Below, one piece after another: positions 34,234 to 47,003 of a DNA stretch of 64,000 bases. A program made the translations under genes and the position numbers. Positions within the stretch are counted from its first letter, which is position 1; every line of letters starts with the position of its first letter. Source of the DNA: Adiantum capillus-veneris (Eukaryota > Streptophyta > Polypodiopsida > Polypodiales > Pteridaceae); the NCBI GenBank assembly GCA_014529385.2, contig CM043963.1:106607912-106671911 (forward strand). The letters are read 5' to 3'. The notes under the pieces are model-generated. The model ran no database searches. It was not told the DNA's origin and was given only the letters and a program-made list of their open reading frames with translations.

Positions 34234-35920
34234 TTGAAGTGCCAAAGTTTACACCTAAATGTTGTTAGAATGGTTGACAATAGTAAAGAGAGTGAAATTA
34301 ATGTTGATAACTTTGATTTTGCTAATGAGCAGGCTACTAATGATTCCACGATGCTTGTTAACTATCTTGTTTCTAGGATTCAACAAGCCATGGGAAATCC
34401 ATCCCTCCAAAGTGAAATGCAACGGCAGCTTCGTGCTCATGGGCTCCAAGCTCCCCACCATGACAAGAGAGCACCTAGGAAGCCTCCTTGTAAGACTTCC
34501 AAAAGAGGTCTCTCTCCGATTCGGGAAGAGGAAGAGGATCCATATGAAGGGCTTAGAAATTTTCTCCTTGATGACGTATCTCCTTCTCAAAGGAGAATCC
34601 AAGAGCCTCCACCAAAGAGACAAGAAAGAAGTGAGTCTCTTGCCACCTCGGCGGAGATGGCTCCACGAAGACGGCGGGCTAAACACTCTCCATCACCTCT
34701 AAAATGGAGAAGACCATCGCATACTTCTCCACACCATACTTCAAAGAGGGATCACAAAAAGCAAGAGAAGAAAAAGGCCAGAAAGAGGACACCCTCTTCT
34801 CCATCTTCTTCATCCTCTTCCTCTTATGAAAGTGATGGTGAAGACAATGAAGATCAAGGAAGGAAAAAGGCGAGAAAGAGGTCACCCTCTTCTCCATCTT
34901 CCTCAAATTCTTCGAAGACCTTCTGAAGAAAGTGATGGTGCAACCTTTGAACCATCAAAAAGAAGAGGCCATAGGAAATTGTATGCCGCATGGAAGAGGT
35001 CATCCAAGCTCAAGAAATTCAAAGAGGGAGGGAAGAGCATCTCTTTCCTTACCTATGATGGCACTTTTGGTGCTACGGACAAAGTCTTGGCCTTTATCCA
35101 ACAGTTCGATGCGGTGTTTGGAGATGAGGGCTTCACGGAGTCCTCTAAGCTACACCATGTAGCTATGCACTTTGAAAAGTCCGTCAGACAATGGTGGTCT
35201 AGCCTACGGGCCAACGGTGAAGCTCCACAACCATGGAAAGCTTTAAGAGCTTCCATTATGAACCAGTTTTTGGCCACCGATGCCAAAGACAAAGTACTCA
35301 CCGAATGGAGAAGCTTGAAGCTCTCTCCCTAAGAATCCATTCAAAAATATGTAGACAAGTTTTGGGACTTACAACTCAAAGCCTTATGTAGGATTAACTA
35401 AAGAAATGGCGGAGAATGTTAACTCCCAAAGGCCACGCACCATATCGGCAGTTATACACCATACTATGGTGGCTTCTCGAATCAATTTCCAAACAGGGGA
35501 CTAAAAGAAATTCTAAGCCCACGAAAAACAAGGGTTCCAATGAGCCTAAGGGGAAGGACAATGTCCAAAAGTCTACTAAGGGCAACTCCAACAAAGCTAA
35601 AGAGAAGGGAGTTTACAAAGGCAAAAATAAACTCTCTCTAGAAGAGCTTGAGCGTTATTGCAAGGATAACCATTGTTTCAAGTGCGGCGAGCAAGGGCAT
35701 GTGTACCGCACTTGTCCTCAAAAGAACACCCTCCATGAACCTCCTAGAGCTACCTTGGTTGGAATCCAAGAGGAGGAAACTCACCACAAAGGATCTCCTC
35801 TATGCCATGCTTGGGGAAAGGTAAGAGAACCTGATGCTTTTATTCTCTTTGACCCTGGTTCTCTGGTTCTACTCACAATTTCATATCCACATAGTTGGCC
35901 ACCAAGCTAGGCATACAAGC
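34234..35920 (+). pseudogene. Gypsy gag with CCHC knuckle, frameshifted
   Basis: The likely start is MVDNSKESEINVDN at 34270. A Lys/Arg/Ser-rich region with two copies of KKARKR(T/S)PSSPSSS (34770-34910) leads by frameshift into a gag core (34826-35332: SFLTYDGTFGATDKVLAFIQ, HHVAMHFEKSVRQWWSSLRA, SLKLSP). A stop at 35330-35332 and another shift precede a basic linker and CFKCGEQGHVYRTC (35679-35720), a canonical CX2CX4HX4C. At least two frame changes make it inactive. Confidence 0.75.
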
Positions 35921-36184
35921 TTACGAGATGGGAGATGTCCTACCCGCACCATAGATGGTGCTTTCAAGGGGCAAGAAGCTTCAATCAATCCCTTAATCAG
36001 GAAATTGAGGCTCCATGTCCAAAGCTATGTGGACAAAGAGGACTTCTTTATCTCTCCTCTCAAGCATGAGGATGTAATCCTAGGGGCACCATGGTTCGAT
36101 CACATGGCTGTGAATGTTAAATTCCCTGAAAGGAGAATCTCCTTGAGGTTTAGGGAAAAAGATCTGTACATAGATTTCAAGTAA
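35834..36184 (+). pseudogene. Gypsy protease region, degraded
   Basis: The frame before it has ILFDPGSLVLLTI, which would correspond to an aspartic protease (V/L)(F/L)D(S/T)G(A/S) with Asp present but the next residue changed to Pro. The following frame has ILGAPWFDHMAVNVKFPERR, the (I)LG.(P)W(F/L) motif at the protease C-terminus. TAA is at 36182. Confidence 0.6.
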
Positions 36185-37009
36185 ATGGGTAACACCATAC
36201 CCATTGTACATACACAAGCTTTCAATAAGTCAATAAAGAGCTCTATTTCCGTGTACATGATTTTTGTTAAAGACTCTCAAAATGAACCTAATGTTTTAGC
36301 AAAAGAAAATATACACAATCAAAAGGAATTAGAGTTATCCAATTTTCTCAAGGGGTTTCAAGATGTCTTTATTGACGACATGCCTTGTGAGCTACCTCCT
36401 AAACGAGGCAATGATGACCATGCAATTGAAATTCTTCCAGGAAGTTCTCCGCCTAACAAACCTCCTTATAGAGTGTCTCAAGCTCAACAAGAGGAGATTA
36501 TGTGGCAAGTGCATGAGTTTGTTGAGAAGGGCATGGTTAGGCCTAGCTCATCTCCATTTTTCTCTCCTGTGCTACTAGTGCAAAAGAAAGACAGCACATA
36601 TTGTATCTGTGTCAACTATAGAGCACTAAATAGGATCAAGATCAAGAATAGGTTTCCCATTCCACGGGTAGAAGACCTATTTGATAAGCTACAAGGGTCC
36701 ACCTACTTCAGTAGGATTGACCTAAAAAGTGGCTATCATCAAATAAGGATAGTTGATCAAGACATTGTAAAGACCGCATTTCACACTACGTTTGGTCTTT
36801 ACAAATATAATGTCATGCCTTTTGGTTTGACCAATGCACCATCCATATTCAACCGCTTGATGGAGAAGCTATTCAGGCCTTACCGAATCTTTACCGGAGT
36901 GTTCTTTGATGATATCATCATCTACTCTAATTCATTAGATGAACACAAGCAACACCTCCAGGTAATATTTCAAGTTCTAAGAGAGAAGAAACTTTATGTT
37001 AATTTTTAA
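36185..37009 (+). pseudogene. Gypsy reverse transcriptase
   Basis: A good RT domain: YRVSQAQQEEIMWQVHEFVE, SPVLLVQKKDSTYCICVNYR (usual RMCVDYR altered), FPIPRVEDLFDKLQGSTYFS, IDLKSGYHQIRI, FGLYKYNVMPFGLTNAPSIF, then the catalytic FFDDIIIYS with both Asp residues kept. It ends at TAA 37007-37009 inside the RT; the frame after the stop (KIEFFLQEIQYLGHIISQDG) continues the protein. Confidence 0.85.
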
Positions 37010-37480
37010 AAAATTGAATTTTTCTTACAAGAGATTCAATATTTAGGTCACATTATCTCTCAAGATGGCATCCAAATGGATCCATCAAAGTCAGAGGTAA
37101 TAGAAGGATGGCCTAAACCAAGTAATCTTCATGAGTTAAGAAGCTTTATAGGTATGTGTGCATACTATAGATGCTTCATAGAAAAGTTCTCACTCATAGC
37201 AGGACCATTACATGACCTAACAAAGAAAAATGTTAGGTACACATGGTCTGCCAAAGAGAAAAATGCTTTCAAAAATCTTAAAGAAAAGCTTATCTCTCAA
37301 CCTATGCTTACACTACCGGATCTCTCAAAGCCATTTGAGGTCCAATATGATGCTTGTGGTGATTTCCTTGGAGCTGTTTTGCTCCAAGAAGGGCACTCCA
37401 TAGGCTATGAAAGTCAAAGATCATGGATATACAGGTTCAAATATATTTTTGCTAAATGCATGCACACTAGGTGTTAAGGG
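37010..37480 (+). pseudogene. Gypsy RT C-terminus and start of RNase H
   Basis: It continues the RT as LGHIISQDGIQMDPSKSEVI, LRSFIGMCAYYRCFIEKFSL and an RNase H start with DLSKPFEVQYDACGDFLGAV. The frame fails near 37400-37477. Without the rest of RNase H the enzyme is incomplete. Confidence 0.8.
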
Positions 37481-37559
37481 CCATAGTGTTTAGCAAAGGC
37501 TGATTTGGAGCGGCATGCATATTCATCACATTAGTGCTATGAAGCATTTTGCACTCTAT

Positions 37560-37940
37560 GTGTTGTATCTCTATGAGATTAATTTTGGATCTACCAATCA
37601 CCAATAGAGGTCATGGCTAGGTTTGGGTGCTTGTGGATCTTTCAGTTAACCAAGATGGTTATGCATATCATTGTTGATTCCTCACCAATATTGTACGACA
37701 TTGTGATCCTGTTTACCAATCATTTTGCAAGACTGTGTGTAAACCATGGGGAAACACACCTCAGTACTGTCAGTTATCCAAAGAGGATAGGCAAATTACA
37801 AGTGTACTCTTGTGCTAAAGGATATGCAAAGCGCGTAAGTTAGCATCAAGCAATCCAATCAGCAAGAATGTATGGCTCTAGTTGGAGTTTGCTTACCATA
37901 AGTTAAAGCATGTTTGCGACTAGGTTTAGTCTCTTCATGT
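37560..37940 (+). pseudogene. Degraded gypsy integrase
   Basis: Scattered over three frames are DLPITNRGHGQVWVLVDL-like text, CDPVYQSFCKTVC (cf. the SDRDPVF..KFW core) and YPKRIGKLQV (cf. the HPQTDGQTE motif). Order and spacing fit the integrase core that should follow RNase H in this element. Many indels. Confidence 0.5.
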
Positions 37941-38408
37941 ATAATTCAAGTTCTTAACATTGAACACACGTTATGGTGGGGTTGTTTACTAATGAAGATT
38001 GTGAACAAGTTAGACTAATATTCTGCTGATAAGTTACGTCAGCCAGTTACTTTTATGAAAAGTGAATAAAGGTACTCTCTGGGGTACATCTTTGTTGTGG
38101 TAACTTGTTTAGCATTAGGAGAAACTTGGACTCAATTTTGGGCCCTGTAAGAAACGCCAACTCAGCATAGAGAGAGGTAATTATGAAAAATGTAAAAGTT
38201 TTTTTTTGGAATTCTATTTCTCATAGTACATACATAAAAGTTTGCTCAATCACTTAAATGCATGCTCGTACAAAATGCTTTTCGAGAGCCCAACTTAAGT
38301 GTACACAAAATTCCATATCTCTGAATCTTAATGAGTGATGTGATGTGCGATGAGAGAAAACACATAAGAGTTGTTTTCAAAATACAAAAATAATGCCACG
38401 GAATAGAG

Positions 38409-39270
38409 GCACAAGTATCAATCACCTTTTTATGAAGTACTCGCAATTTAAATGCGAACAGATTGTACTTGATAGTGATTGATATGTACTATTTAAGACT
38501 ATGAAGGAGTCAGAACCAAGCGAATAGGGGCGCTTGAGGGATCTCTAGGACCTCTATTCCCTTGGTTCTAACCGTATGAGACCCTAGGATTAAGATATAG
38601 CACTTTTTAAGCCCACGGATGCGTCCAGAACGTCCAAAAACCATAGGATAGCTCTTTAAAACACTGAATCTCAGATCCCTCAAGGGCCTCTATTCGCTTG
38701 GTATTGACCTCATGAGGCCCTAGGCTTAAAAATGCTATATCTTGAGCTAGAGACGTCATTTCTCAAGGGCCTCTATTCGCTTGGTATTGACCTCATGAGG
38801 CCCTAGGCTTCAAAATGCTATATCTTGAGCTAGAGACGTCATTCCTCAAGGGCCTCTATTCGCTTGGTACTGACCTCATGAGGCCCTAGGCTTAAAAATG
38901 CTATATCTTGAGCTAGAGACGTCATTCCTCAAGGGCCTCTATTCGCTTGGTACTGACCTCATGAGGCCCTAGGCTTAAAAATGCTATATCTTGAGCTAGA
39001 GACATCAGATTTCAGTGTTTTAAAGAGCTATCCTATGATTTTTGGACGTTCCGGACGCATCCGTGGGCTTAAAAAGTGCTATATCTTAATCCTGGGGTCT
39101 CATAAGGTCAGAACCAAGCGAATAGAGGTCCTAGAGACCCCTCAAGCGCCCCTATTCGCTTGGTTCAGACTCCTTCATAGTCTTAAATAGTACTTATCAA
39201 TCACTATCAAGTACAATCTGTTCGCATTTAAATTGCAAGTACTTCATAAAAAGGTGATTGATACTTGTGC
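38409..39270. repeat. Foldback element with 83-bp tandem core
   Basis: Arms 38409-38676 and 39008-39270 are inverted repeats of each other. The outer ends are GCACAAGTATCAATCACC and its reverse complement; further in are ACAGATTGTACTTGATAGTG, AAGACTATGAAGGAGTC, CGGATGCGTCC and AAAACACTGAAATCTGA-like text. They enclose four 83-bp repeats. The RNA of either strand would form a hairpin of more than 250 bp. There is no coding sequence. No target duplication is obvious. Confidence 0.8.
38681..39012 (+). repeat. Four tandem 83-bp units
   Basis: Units start at 38681, 38764, 38847 and 38930 (CAAGGGCCTCTATTCGCTTG) and are nearly identical; the last three differ by one or two bases. Each holds GACCTCATGAGGCCCTAGG (with the palindrome CCTCATGAGG) and TGCTATATCTTGAGC. 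A diverged, rearranged relative of the unit lies in each arm. Confidence 0.9.
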
Positions 39271-39599
39271 GAGATGCACAAGTATAAGTACTTCACTTTA
39301 TAGGATAGCAAAAACGGGTCATAAAAAGACGTTCGGTGCTTGTGCCAAATGTCATTATCAAGCGCCTTACTTTTCTGATGATAGTGACAATTTCACCAAA
39401 ATGGTTTTCATGGACATTTTCAAAATGAGAAAAAATGTTTTTTCAACGTAACGTTAGCCTTCTTCCTATTGGCTAAGGAGCATTCTCTCACTAGAGTTGA
39501 AAGGCCCAAAAATGAGTCCATTTCTTTCCTAATGCATGCTTGTATGCGTTCTAAATGGAGTATACACACACTACGTTGGATAGGAGCTGGTAACACATG

Positions 39600-39880
39600 A
39601 CGGTTGCAAATGGACGACAAGGTGGAAAATTAAGATGTTAATCTTGGTTTCATTGAACCTCCTACTAAACCGCGTTTTGGTCCAACAATTAGCTGGATCC
39701 ATGAAGGATGCCACAGTGGAAAACATTAGTGTATCACCACTCTTGTTTTTTAGGATGAAAATGCTTCTCCAAGGGGGGAGTAATGTCATGCCAAGGGTAG
39801 GACCGGGCAGGGCCACGACGGACATGCATTCAAGGGGGTCCCTATGTTTAGCAGGCCAAGGGCCTATATAGAGCATGGTC
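39600..39880 (+). pseudogene. Possible 3' end of a gypsy pol
   Basis: Short pieces read DENASPRGE and FSRPRAYI after a TTGAACCTCC block, like the acidic then basic tail at the end of many plant gypsy polyproteins (EDE..., then RGP..R.R). It may be the far end of the element at 32.9-38 kb, separated by the foldback insertion. Weak. Confidence 0.25.
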
Positions 39881-42646
39881 CAGTCCCCTCTGCTTTACAT
39901 CTACAGAGCTGAGAAGCCTTCTACAGAGTTGTGGCATAGCCGGCTAGGCCATATGAGCCAAAAAGGAATGAAAATCCTTCAACGTTTGGGCTACTTACCT
40001 GTGTTAAACTATGATGACTTCAACTTATGTGAGTATTGTATCTATGGCAAGCAAAGGTAAACTTCCTCACCATTACTTCGAGAGTTGGGAAAACCTCTAG
40101 ATTTGGTTCATAGCAACTTATGTGGGCCTGTGCCACACAAATCTCTGGGGGGAGCATTGTATTTCCTGACACTCATAAATGACTCTACTCGAAAGGTGTG
40201 AATCTACCTCTTGAAGGGGAAAGACGAAGTGTTTGCTACATTCCAAAAATTCTTAGCCATGGTTGAAAACCAATCTAGTGGAATCTATAAGCTTTTCAAA
40301 CTGACAATGGTGGAGAGTATGTCTCCACAGAGTTCAAGAAAATCTGTAGTAAACGAGAGATTCAGGAACAATCTACTATGTCATACATACCTTCTCATAA
40401 TGGAATTGTTGAACATATAAATTGCACAATTCAAGAAAGAGTCACAGCCATGTTATCTATGGCGAGTTTACCTCATGATTTTTGGGGAGAGGTTGTTATG
40501 ACAGTTGTACACATCATCAATAGATCGCCTAGTATTCCGTTGAGTTTCAAGATTCCGCTAGAGATGTGGACTAGCAAGAAGCCAACTTATCATAGATTAC
40601 ATGTATTTGGGTGTGAGGCATTCTCACACATTCCCAAAGAGCTTCATAAGAAGCTAGATCCCAAGTCACACAAGTGTATCTTCATTGGTTATGGTGCATA
40701 TGCAGAGATGGGGTATCGTCTCTGGCACCCGGAATCTAGAATAGTCATTCACAGCTCACAAGAAATATTCAATGAGTCTAAAATGCATAGACAGCTTGTT
40801 AAAGAGGCCAAATATTGGAAAGTCAACTTCGAGGATGTAGCCTCCACAAATTTGGGAAAACCAAATCGGTGTACTGGTGATATTCCTACCACTAGTAGTG
40901 CTCTAGAGAGAGAGAGAAATCTAGAATTCAAGCGGTGAGGAGATCTACGTGTGTATTTCGTGCACCTGAGAGTTTTGAGCCAAGATTGAACTATGTGTTA
41001 GTCACTCACTGTGATGAGATAAAGGAGCTATTCAGATGGAAGATAGCGTGTGGGAGCAAGCTATGCAATCTGAGTATAACTCAATTGTGAACAATGACAC
41101 ATGGGACTTGGTTGAACTACTAGAGGGCAAGCATGCCTTACCTTGCAAATGGGTTTACAAGAAGAACTTTACATCTAATGATCCTAAGGCTAAGTACAAG
41201 GCTAGATTGGTTGCTAAGAGGTCAAATAGAAAAACGGGAGTTGATTTTGACAAAATCTTCTTGCGAGTGGTCAAGATGACTACATTGCATACAGTGCTTG
41301 GCCCAGTAGCCATACAGGACATGGAACTTGTCCAAATGGATGTGAAGATGGATTTTCTTCATGGGGATCTTTAGAAGAGGATGTTACATGAAGCAACCTG
41401 AAGGTTTTGAGAATCCTAGCAGGAAGGAGCTTGTATGCAAACTCAAGAAAGAACTTTATGGCTTAAAGGAGGGGTTTAGGCAATGGTATAGAACATTTGA
41501 TGCCGCTTATGCATTCCCAAGGTTTTAGAAGGAGTTAAGAGGATCACTGCTTGTATACAAAAAAAACGTGGTGATGGTTCTTTGGTCATTCTCATTCTAT
41601 ATGTAGATGACATGCTCATTGCAAGAAAATCCAATGAGGAGATTGCCAAATAGAAGCAAATACTAAGCAAAAAAAAAAATTATGAAAGATTTGGGCGAAG
41701 CAAATCATTTTCTTGGTATGTGTATCAAGAGAGACTGGAAAGAGGCATTCTTGAGTTATCCTACAAATCCTATGTCCACAAATTCTTGTAGCATTTCTAT
41801 ATGCAGCGGGAGAAGGCAGTGAGTATCCCACTACCGTCATATTTGAAACTTAGCAAAGAAGATTCTCCCAAGTCAGACGTTGAGAGAGAAAAAGTGGAAA
41901 ATGTGCCATACTCTTTAGCTGTAGGCAGTCTCATGATGTATGCTATGGTAGCTACAAGGTGAGACATTGCATTTTCAGTGAGAGTGGTTAGTCGATATAT
42001 GGCTGATCCTAGCAAGTAGCATATGGATAGAGATCAAATATATCCTCAAATACTTGAAGGGTACAACAAAAGCTTTGGTAATAGTGATGTATCTATTGTT
42101 GGTTACACGGATGTAGATTATGCGGGTTGCAGAGATAGTAGGAGATCTACGTCTGGCTACATTTTCATATTTGCAAGAGGAGACATTTCTTGGAGATCAT
42201 CCCTCCAAGATTGTACGTCTTCTTCCACTATTGAGGTTGAATATGTTGCAACGGCAGATGCCAGCAAGGAAGCTATATGGTTGGCATGTTTAGTGGGAGA
42301 GCTAGACATCCAACAGATTCCACTTTTGCATTGTGATAGTCAGAGTGTCATTTCTTTGGCAAGGAATTATGAGTTTCATTCCAAGTCAAAACACATTGAG
42401 GTGAGGTATCATCTCATTTGGGATGCATTGACGGACAAGCGCTTGGAGCTTGTCAAGGTCCACACTTTGGACAACCAAGTAGGTGCTCTTATAAAGATCC
42501 TAGCTATGGAGCGGTTTGCACATTGCATTGAGTTAATGGGTGTAGGTTGAGAAGTTTTTGTACAGGGGTGAAGCTATTGAGCTTCATGGTTGTACATACT
42601 AGCTTTAGTTGCCACTTACGGCCGCATTGGCCTTTAAGTGGGATAT
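39881..42646 (+). pseudogene. Decayed copia gag-pol of a second family
   Basis: 5'-truncated. Order: GAG-pre-integrase (ELWHSRLGHMSQKGMKILQ, CEYCIYGKQR); integrase core (NDSTRKV, TDNGGEYVS in a shifted frame, HNGIVEHINCTIQERV); integrase tail (VFGCEAFSHIPKELHKKLD); RT N-terminus (41036-41374: NDTWDLVELLEGKHALPCKW); RT catalytic YVDDMLIARKSNEE (near 41600); RNase H (42023-42550: DVDYAGCRDSRRSTSGYIF, DASKEAIWLACLVGEL, HCDSQSVISLARNYEFHSKS). Several frameshifts and stops (e.g. 40058, 41372). It differs from copies 1 and 2 enough to be a separate family. Confidence 0.85.
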
Positions 42647-43045
42647 TGTTGGGTAAAGACCGCCATGATCATGACCCACATGAACCTTCCCTACACACAC
42701 TAGCTCCACTAACCCTTTATATCTCCTGTACATAGAAATAAAGAGATACCATGCTAACCATGGAAGCTGTGTGTTTTCCCCATTGTGTTTCTTCTTCTCC
42801 TTCCCCCTTCCTTGCATGCACTCAGGCACGAGGGCAACCGCCATTCAAGGTGGTCATTGCTTCTCCTCCTATGGGTTATGCTCTTCTTTGAGGTGATGGG
42901 GATGACCCCGGGGAGGTCACCTAATAAAAATGTAACCTATCACGTGAGTTCAACAGAAGGGTATTTAAAGTTCTTGAAACTTACAAAAATATATATACAG
43001 AAGGGCATTATTTTTTCAAATTTGAAAAAAACTTACCGATTTTAA
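42647..43045 (+). repeat. Probable 3' LTR start of the second copia family
   Basis: TTTAAGTGGGATA (polypurine tract) precedes TGTTGGGTAAAGACC at 42647. CATGTGGGTCATGATC-type sequence, a GTACATAGAAATAAAGAGA block (possible polyadenylation region) and GTGTTTTCCCC follow. The LTR end is not clear, and no matching 5' LTR is seen. Confidence 0.45.
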
Positions 43046-44296
43046 AAGAAAAGGGTATATTATATTCCTAAAAAAATTCACAGATAAGGGGTTTTATAAA
43101 CATGTCTTGAACGCACGTGATATGGTAGTTTTACACATAGTGAACCCTCCAAGGGGATGACATGCTCCCCCCTTTTGCGGTATGTATTATGGGATCAACT
43201 ATGCATGATGGTTTGGGCTTTAAGTTCTTGTTGTTGGTATGGTTGTTTTCATAATTCCGATCACCGTGGGGCAAGGGCACGGTGGTGGCAGAGTGAATGT
43301 CTTTGGATATGGCACCCCGGCCCAGTGGGGTTGTACTTGGATATGTTTCTCTAAGTTTTTGTTGATCAAGGCTTGCCTCCCTTGTTTGCACCGAGTCGTA
43401 TTGTGGTACTATGGTGACTCCATATCTGGTTTAGTTGGGCTCTCATGGCACATGTTGTGCATGAGATTATTTTATACTTTTTTCGGATTTTAATATATTT
43501 CCAACTCACCTATTAGGGTCCCTAATCTCAAAAAATATAAATCCTTTCAAAACATCTTAAGTGTATAAAACTGAAAGGTGAGTTTTGGAAATGAAAAGAC
43601 ACATGAAGGTGGAAAGTCAAAGACTTTTTGTGTCGGTATAAAAAAGAGGTGGTTGAGTGCACATTTGGTACATTTGTGTTTCTCTTCTCCTCTATTTTCC
43701 TTCAATGTTTCTTCTCTTTAGAGTATCTTTGCACTATGTAGGTAGTGAATATATATTTGCACTATGTAGGTAGTGAATATATATTTTTTGAAGCCATTAG
43801 GAATACCTATTAATGGGTACTGCAAAAAAACAAGAGCATTTTGAGAGATTCTAGACCTCATGAATTGTTCGATTCACAAATAGATAAGTGTTGATCCAAA
43901 AGTAAGATTTGTACTTGGTTGAGACAAGTGCAGAGAGCACGGATTGTTAGACATTGCCTTGAAGAAAGTTATTAGCGATAGTTCATGCACAATTGTATAA
44001 AGAGCACCATAAATTCACATGAAAATAATAGACATTTTCCCACCAACATCAAGTGAAAGAGATGAAAGGTCACTACAATTGAAACACTCTTTCTTCTTGA
44101 TCATGGGAACACGCGAGTCACATACTATTCTCACAACAAGTACTATGGCTATTCCATCATGAATGCTTGAATATTGTGGTGTGCGCAAGAATGGACCAAA
44201 CAGCCTTCTCCAAGATCACTGTAGGAGCCTCATTATATGAACTTGGAAGAGTCCATGCCAATATATTGCTAACCTACCAAGATTAGGCTTTTGCCT
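43046..44296. other. Anonymous DNA with a short tandem repeat
   Basis: No gene is recognised. A 28-bp unit (GCACTATGTAGGTAGTGAAT + ATATATTT) is repeated at 43731 and 43759. 44140-44296 is the left flank of copia copy 2 and is similar to 48230-48370. Confidence 0.4.
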
Positions 44297-44577
44297 TGTT
44301 AAGTATGGAGCCTGATTTACCCTTGTAATTTTCTGTGGTAAAAGCGCACATTTGTAAGGCCCCCATTATGAGGAGAAGCCATCGTGCATGAAGGAAAATC
44401 ACTCACCGGAAACCAAAATTTTCACGGACAAGAATCAGGGGCAACTTTAAAAGCCTCGGGGGGGGAGGCCCCCGAGACCTTTTTTTTTCGCCGGAATATT
44501 ATGGCCGGACGGCGGCCGGAAAGTGGTCGGAAAACAACCGGTCGGTTGGCCGGTGGCTGGTAGTCAATGGCCGATAC

Positions 44578-46219
44578 CTATTCCCCGAAGATCTACAAGA
44601 TCAAGTAGACCTCCAGAAAGATTTGTTCCTTCCTTCAACCATCTCTTGATCTCAGATTCTGGAGAGCCGGAATCATATGAAGAAGCTATGCAACATGAAT
44701 CCAAAGAAGAATGGACGAAGAGCATGCAAGTGGAGATGGACTCACTACATCGCAACCAAACATGGGAGTTGGTTGAGTTGCCTAAAGGTAAGCGGGCACT
44801 TCAAAACAAATGGGTGTCAAGCTAAAGGAAGAAGAAGGTGGGAAGAAAAGGTACAAGTCTAGGCTTGTGGTAAAAGGTTTTTCTCAAAAGAAAGGTATTG
44901 ACTTCAATGAAATATTTTCTCCTGTTGTAAAAATGAACTCAATTAGGCTTGTCTTAAGCCTTGTGGCTGCTCATGATCTAAATCTCGAGCAAATGGATGT
45001 AAATACGGCATTCCCTCACGGTGACTTAGAGGAGGAAATCTACATGCTTCAACCAAAGGGGTATGAAGTAAAAGGTAAGGAGAAAATGGTTTGCAGATTA
45101 AAGAAGAGCTTATATGGTTTAAAGCAAGCATCAAGACAATGGTACTTGAAGTTTGATCGATGGATGTTAGATCATGGATTCACAAGATGCAACTCGGATC
45201 ACTGCGTCTACACGGAGAATTTGGGAGATGGGAAATTCATCATCCTAATGTTGTATGTTGATGACATGTTGATTGCAAGTGCTAACATGCAGGACATCAA
45301 AGACCTAAAAGAGGAGCTGTCCAAATCTTTTTCAATGAAAGATTTAGGTGCTGCAAAGAGGATACTTGGTATGAAAATATCAAGGGACGGGACGAAGAAG
45401 ACAATAAAGCTATCTCAAGAAGATTACATCAAGAAGGTACTAGAAAGGTTTGCAATGCAAAATGCAAAACCAGTTTCTACACCTTTGGCTGGTCATTTTA
45501 AACTAACGAAGGATATGTGTCCAAAGACACAAGAGGAGATAGCCTATATGTCTAAAGTTCCATATGCTGCAGCGGTAGGTTCTCTAATGTATGTTATGGT
45601 CTGGACAAGGCCATACATTGCACATGCAGTGGGAGTTGTGAGTAGGTTCATGGACAACCCAGGTAAAGAGCATTGGCAAGCTGTGAAGTGGATACTTAGG
45701 TATCTAAAAGGGACAACAACAAATGCTTTGTATTTTGGAGGAAGTGATATTTTTCTAGAAGGGTATGCTGATGCAGATATGGCAGGTGACAAAGATACTC
45801 GAAGGAGCACTACTGGCTATGTGTTCACGGTTGGAGGCACAGCAGTAAGCTGGGCTTCAAAGCTGCAGAAAGTGGTTTCACTTTCTACCACGGAAGCAAA
45901 GTATGTAGCAATGACGGAGGCAAGCAAAGAAATTTTGTGGCTTCACAGATTCTTAGAAGAGCTTGGATTCAAACAAGACAATTGTGTCTTGTACAGTGAT
46001 AGCCAAAGCGCTATCCATCTTGCGAAGAACTCAGCCTTTCATTCAAGGACAAAGCACATTGAGGTGAGATATCACTTCATACGCACTCTTTTGGAAGAGG
46101 GACAACTAAAGCTAGGAAAGGTGCATACAAGTGAAAATCCTGCAGACATGTTTACAAAGGTGGTCAGCAAGGAGAAGTTGAGCTTTTGCTCATCTTCAAT
46201 CGGCATTCAAGGATAAGAA
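44578..46219 (+). pseudogene. Copia reverse transcriptase and RNase H (copy 2)
   Basis: 44578-44825 encodes the linker and RT start (RRSTRSSRPPERFV, WTKSMQVEMDSLHRNQTWEL). A one-base deletion near 44817 shifts into the frame 44810-46216, which is open and complete: LVVKGFSQKKGIDFNEIFSP, LEQMDVNTAFPHGDLEEEIY, LYGLKQASRQWYLKF, LMLYVDDMLIASANMQD (catalytic Asp pair intact), then RNase H with YADADMAGDKDTRRSTTGY, SDSQSAIHLAKNS and NPADMFTKVVSKEKL. RT/RNase H is far better preserved than in copy 1, but there is no start or upstream part, so the element cannot be autonomous. Confidence 0.9.
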
Positions 46220-46276
46220 GCCAGAATGGAAAGCAGTCACAGGTTTGGTTTGGAGATCAGTCTCCAAGTGGGAGAT

Positions 46277-46951
46277 TGTTAAGTATGGAGCCTGATTTAC
46301 CCTTGTAATTTTCGATGGTAAAAGCGCACATTTGTAAGGCCCCCATTATGAGGAGAAGCCATTGTGCGTGAAGGAAAATCACTCACCGGAAACCAAAATT
46401 TTCACGGACAAGAATCAGGGGCAACTTTAAAGGCCTCGGGGGCGGAGGCCCCCGAGACTTTTTTTTCGTCGGAATATTATGGCCGAACGGTAGCCGGAAA
46501 GTGGTCGGAAAACAACCGGTCGGTTGGCCGGTGGCCGGTAGTCAATGGCCGGTGGTTGGAAGTCAATGGCCGGTGGCCAGTGGCCGAATTCAATGGCCGG
46601 TGGCCAAATTCAAAAGCGGACTTGTCTTCTCAAGGGCGGCCACACATGGGCGGATTGGAGGGTCCGATTTGGACTTATTCGCACAAGGGCGGCTACACAT
46701 GGCTGTCTCTTATACGAGAGGGCAGTCCTTTTGGCCTATAAAAGGAGGCCATTTCTGCACACATTTCATAGTGTGAAGTTGATGCAACAAGGTGAGTGTG
46801 AGGTGGTGAGAGTGAAGCAAAGCGGGAGCTCCATTAAGGGGTATAATCCCTTTGTAAACTACTTCTTGTTTTGAAGTACTAAAGCCATTGAGTGGCTGCT
46901 TTCCCGTGGACGTAGCCCACATTGGGTGAACCACGTATATCGTGTGTACAC

Positions 46952-47003
<52 letters not shown>

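Noticed and set aside
36185-37009. Endogenous pararetrovirus (caulimovirid) reverse transcriptase
   Set aside because: LTR, PBS, CCHC gag, RT, then integrase remnants in order show a Ty3/gypsy retrotransposon; no movement-protein or coat motifs are present.
38681-39012. Regular 83-bp repeats as a CRISPR array
   Set aside because: The units are direct tandem repeats without unique spacers, in a eukaryotic genome and inside a foldback structure.
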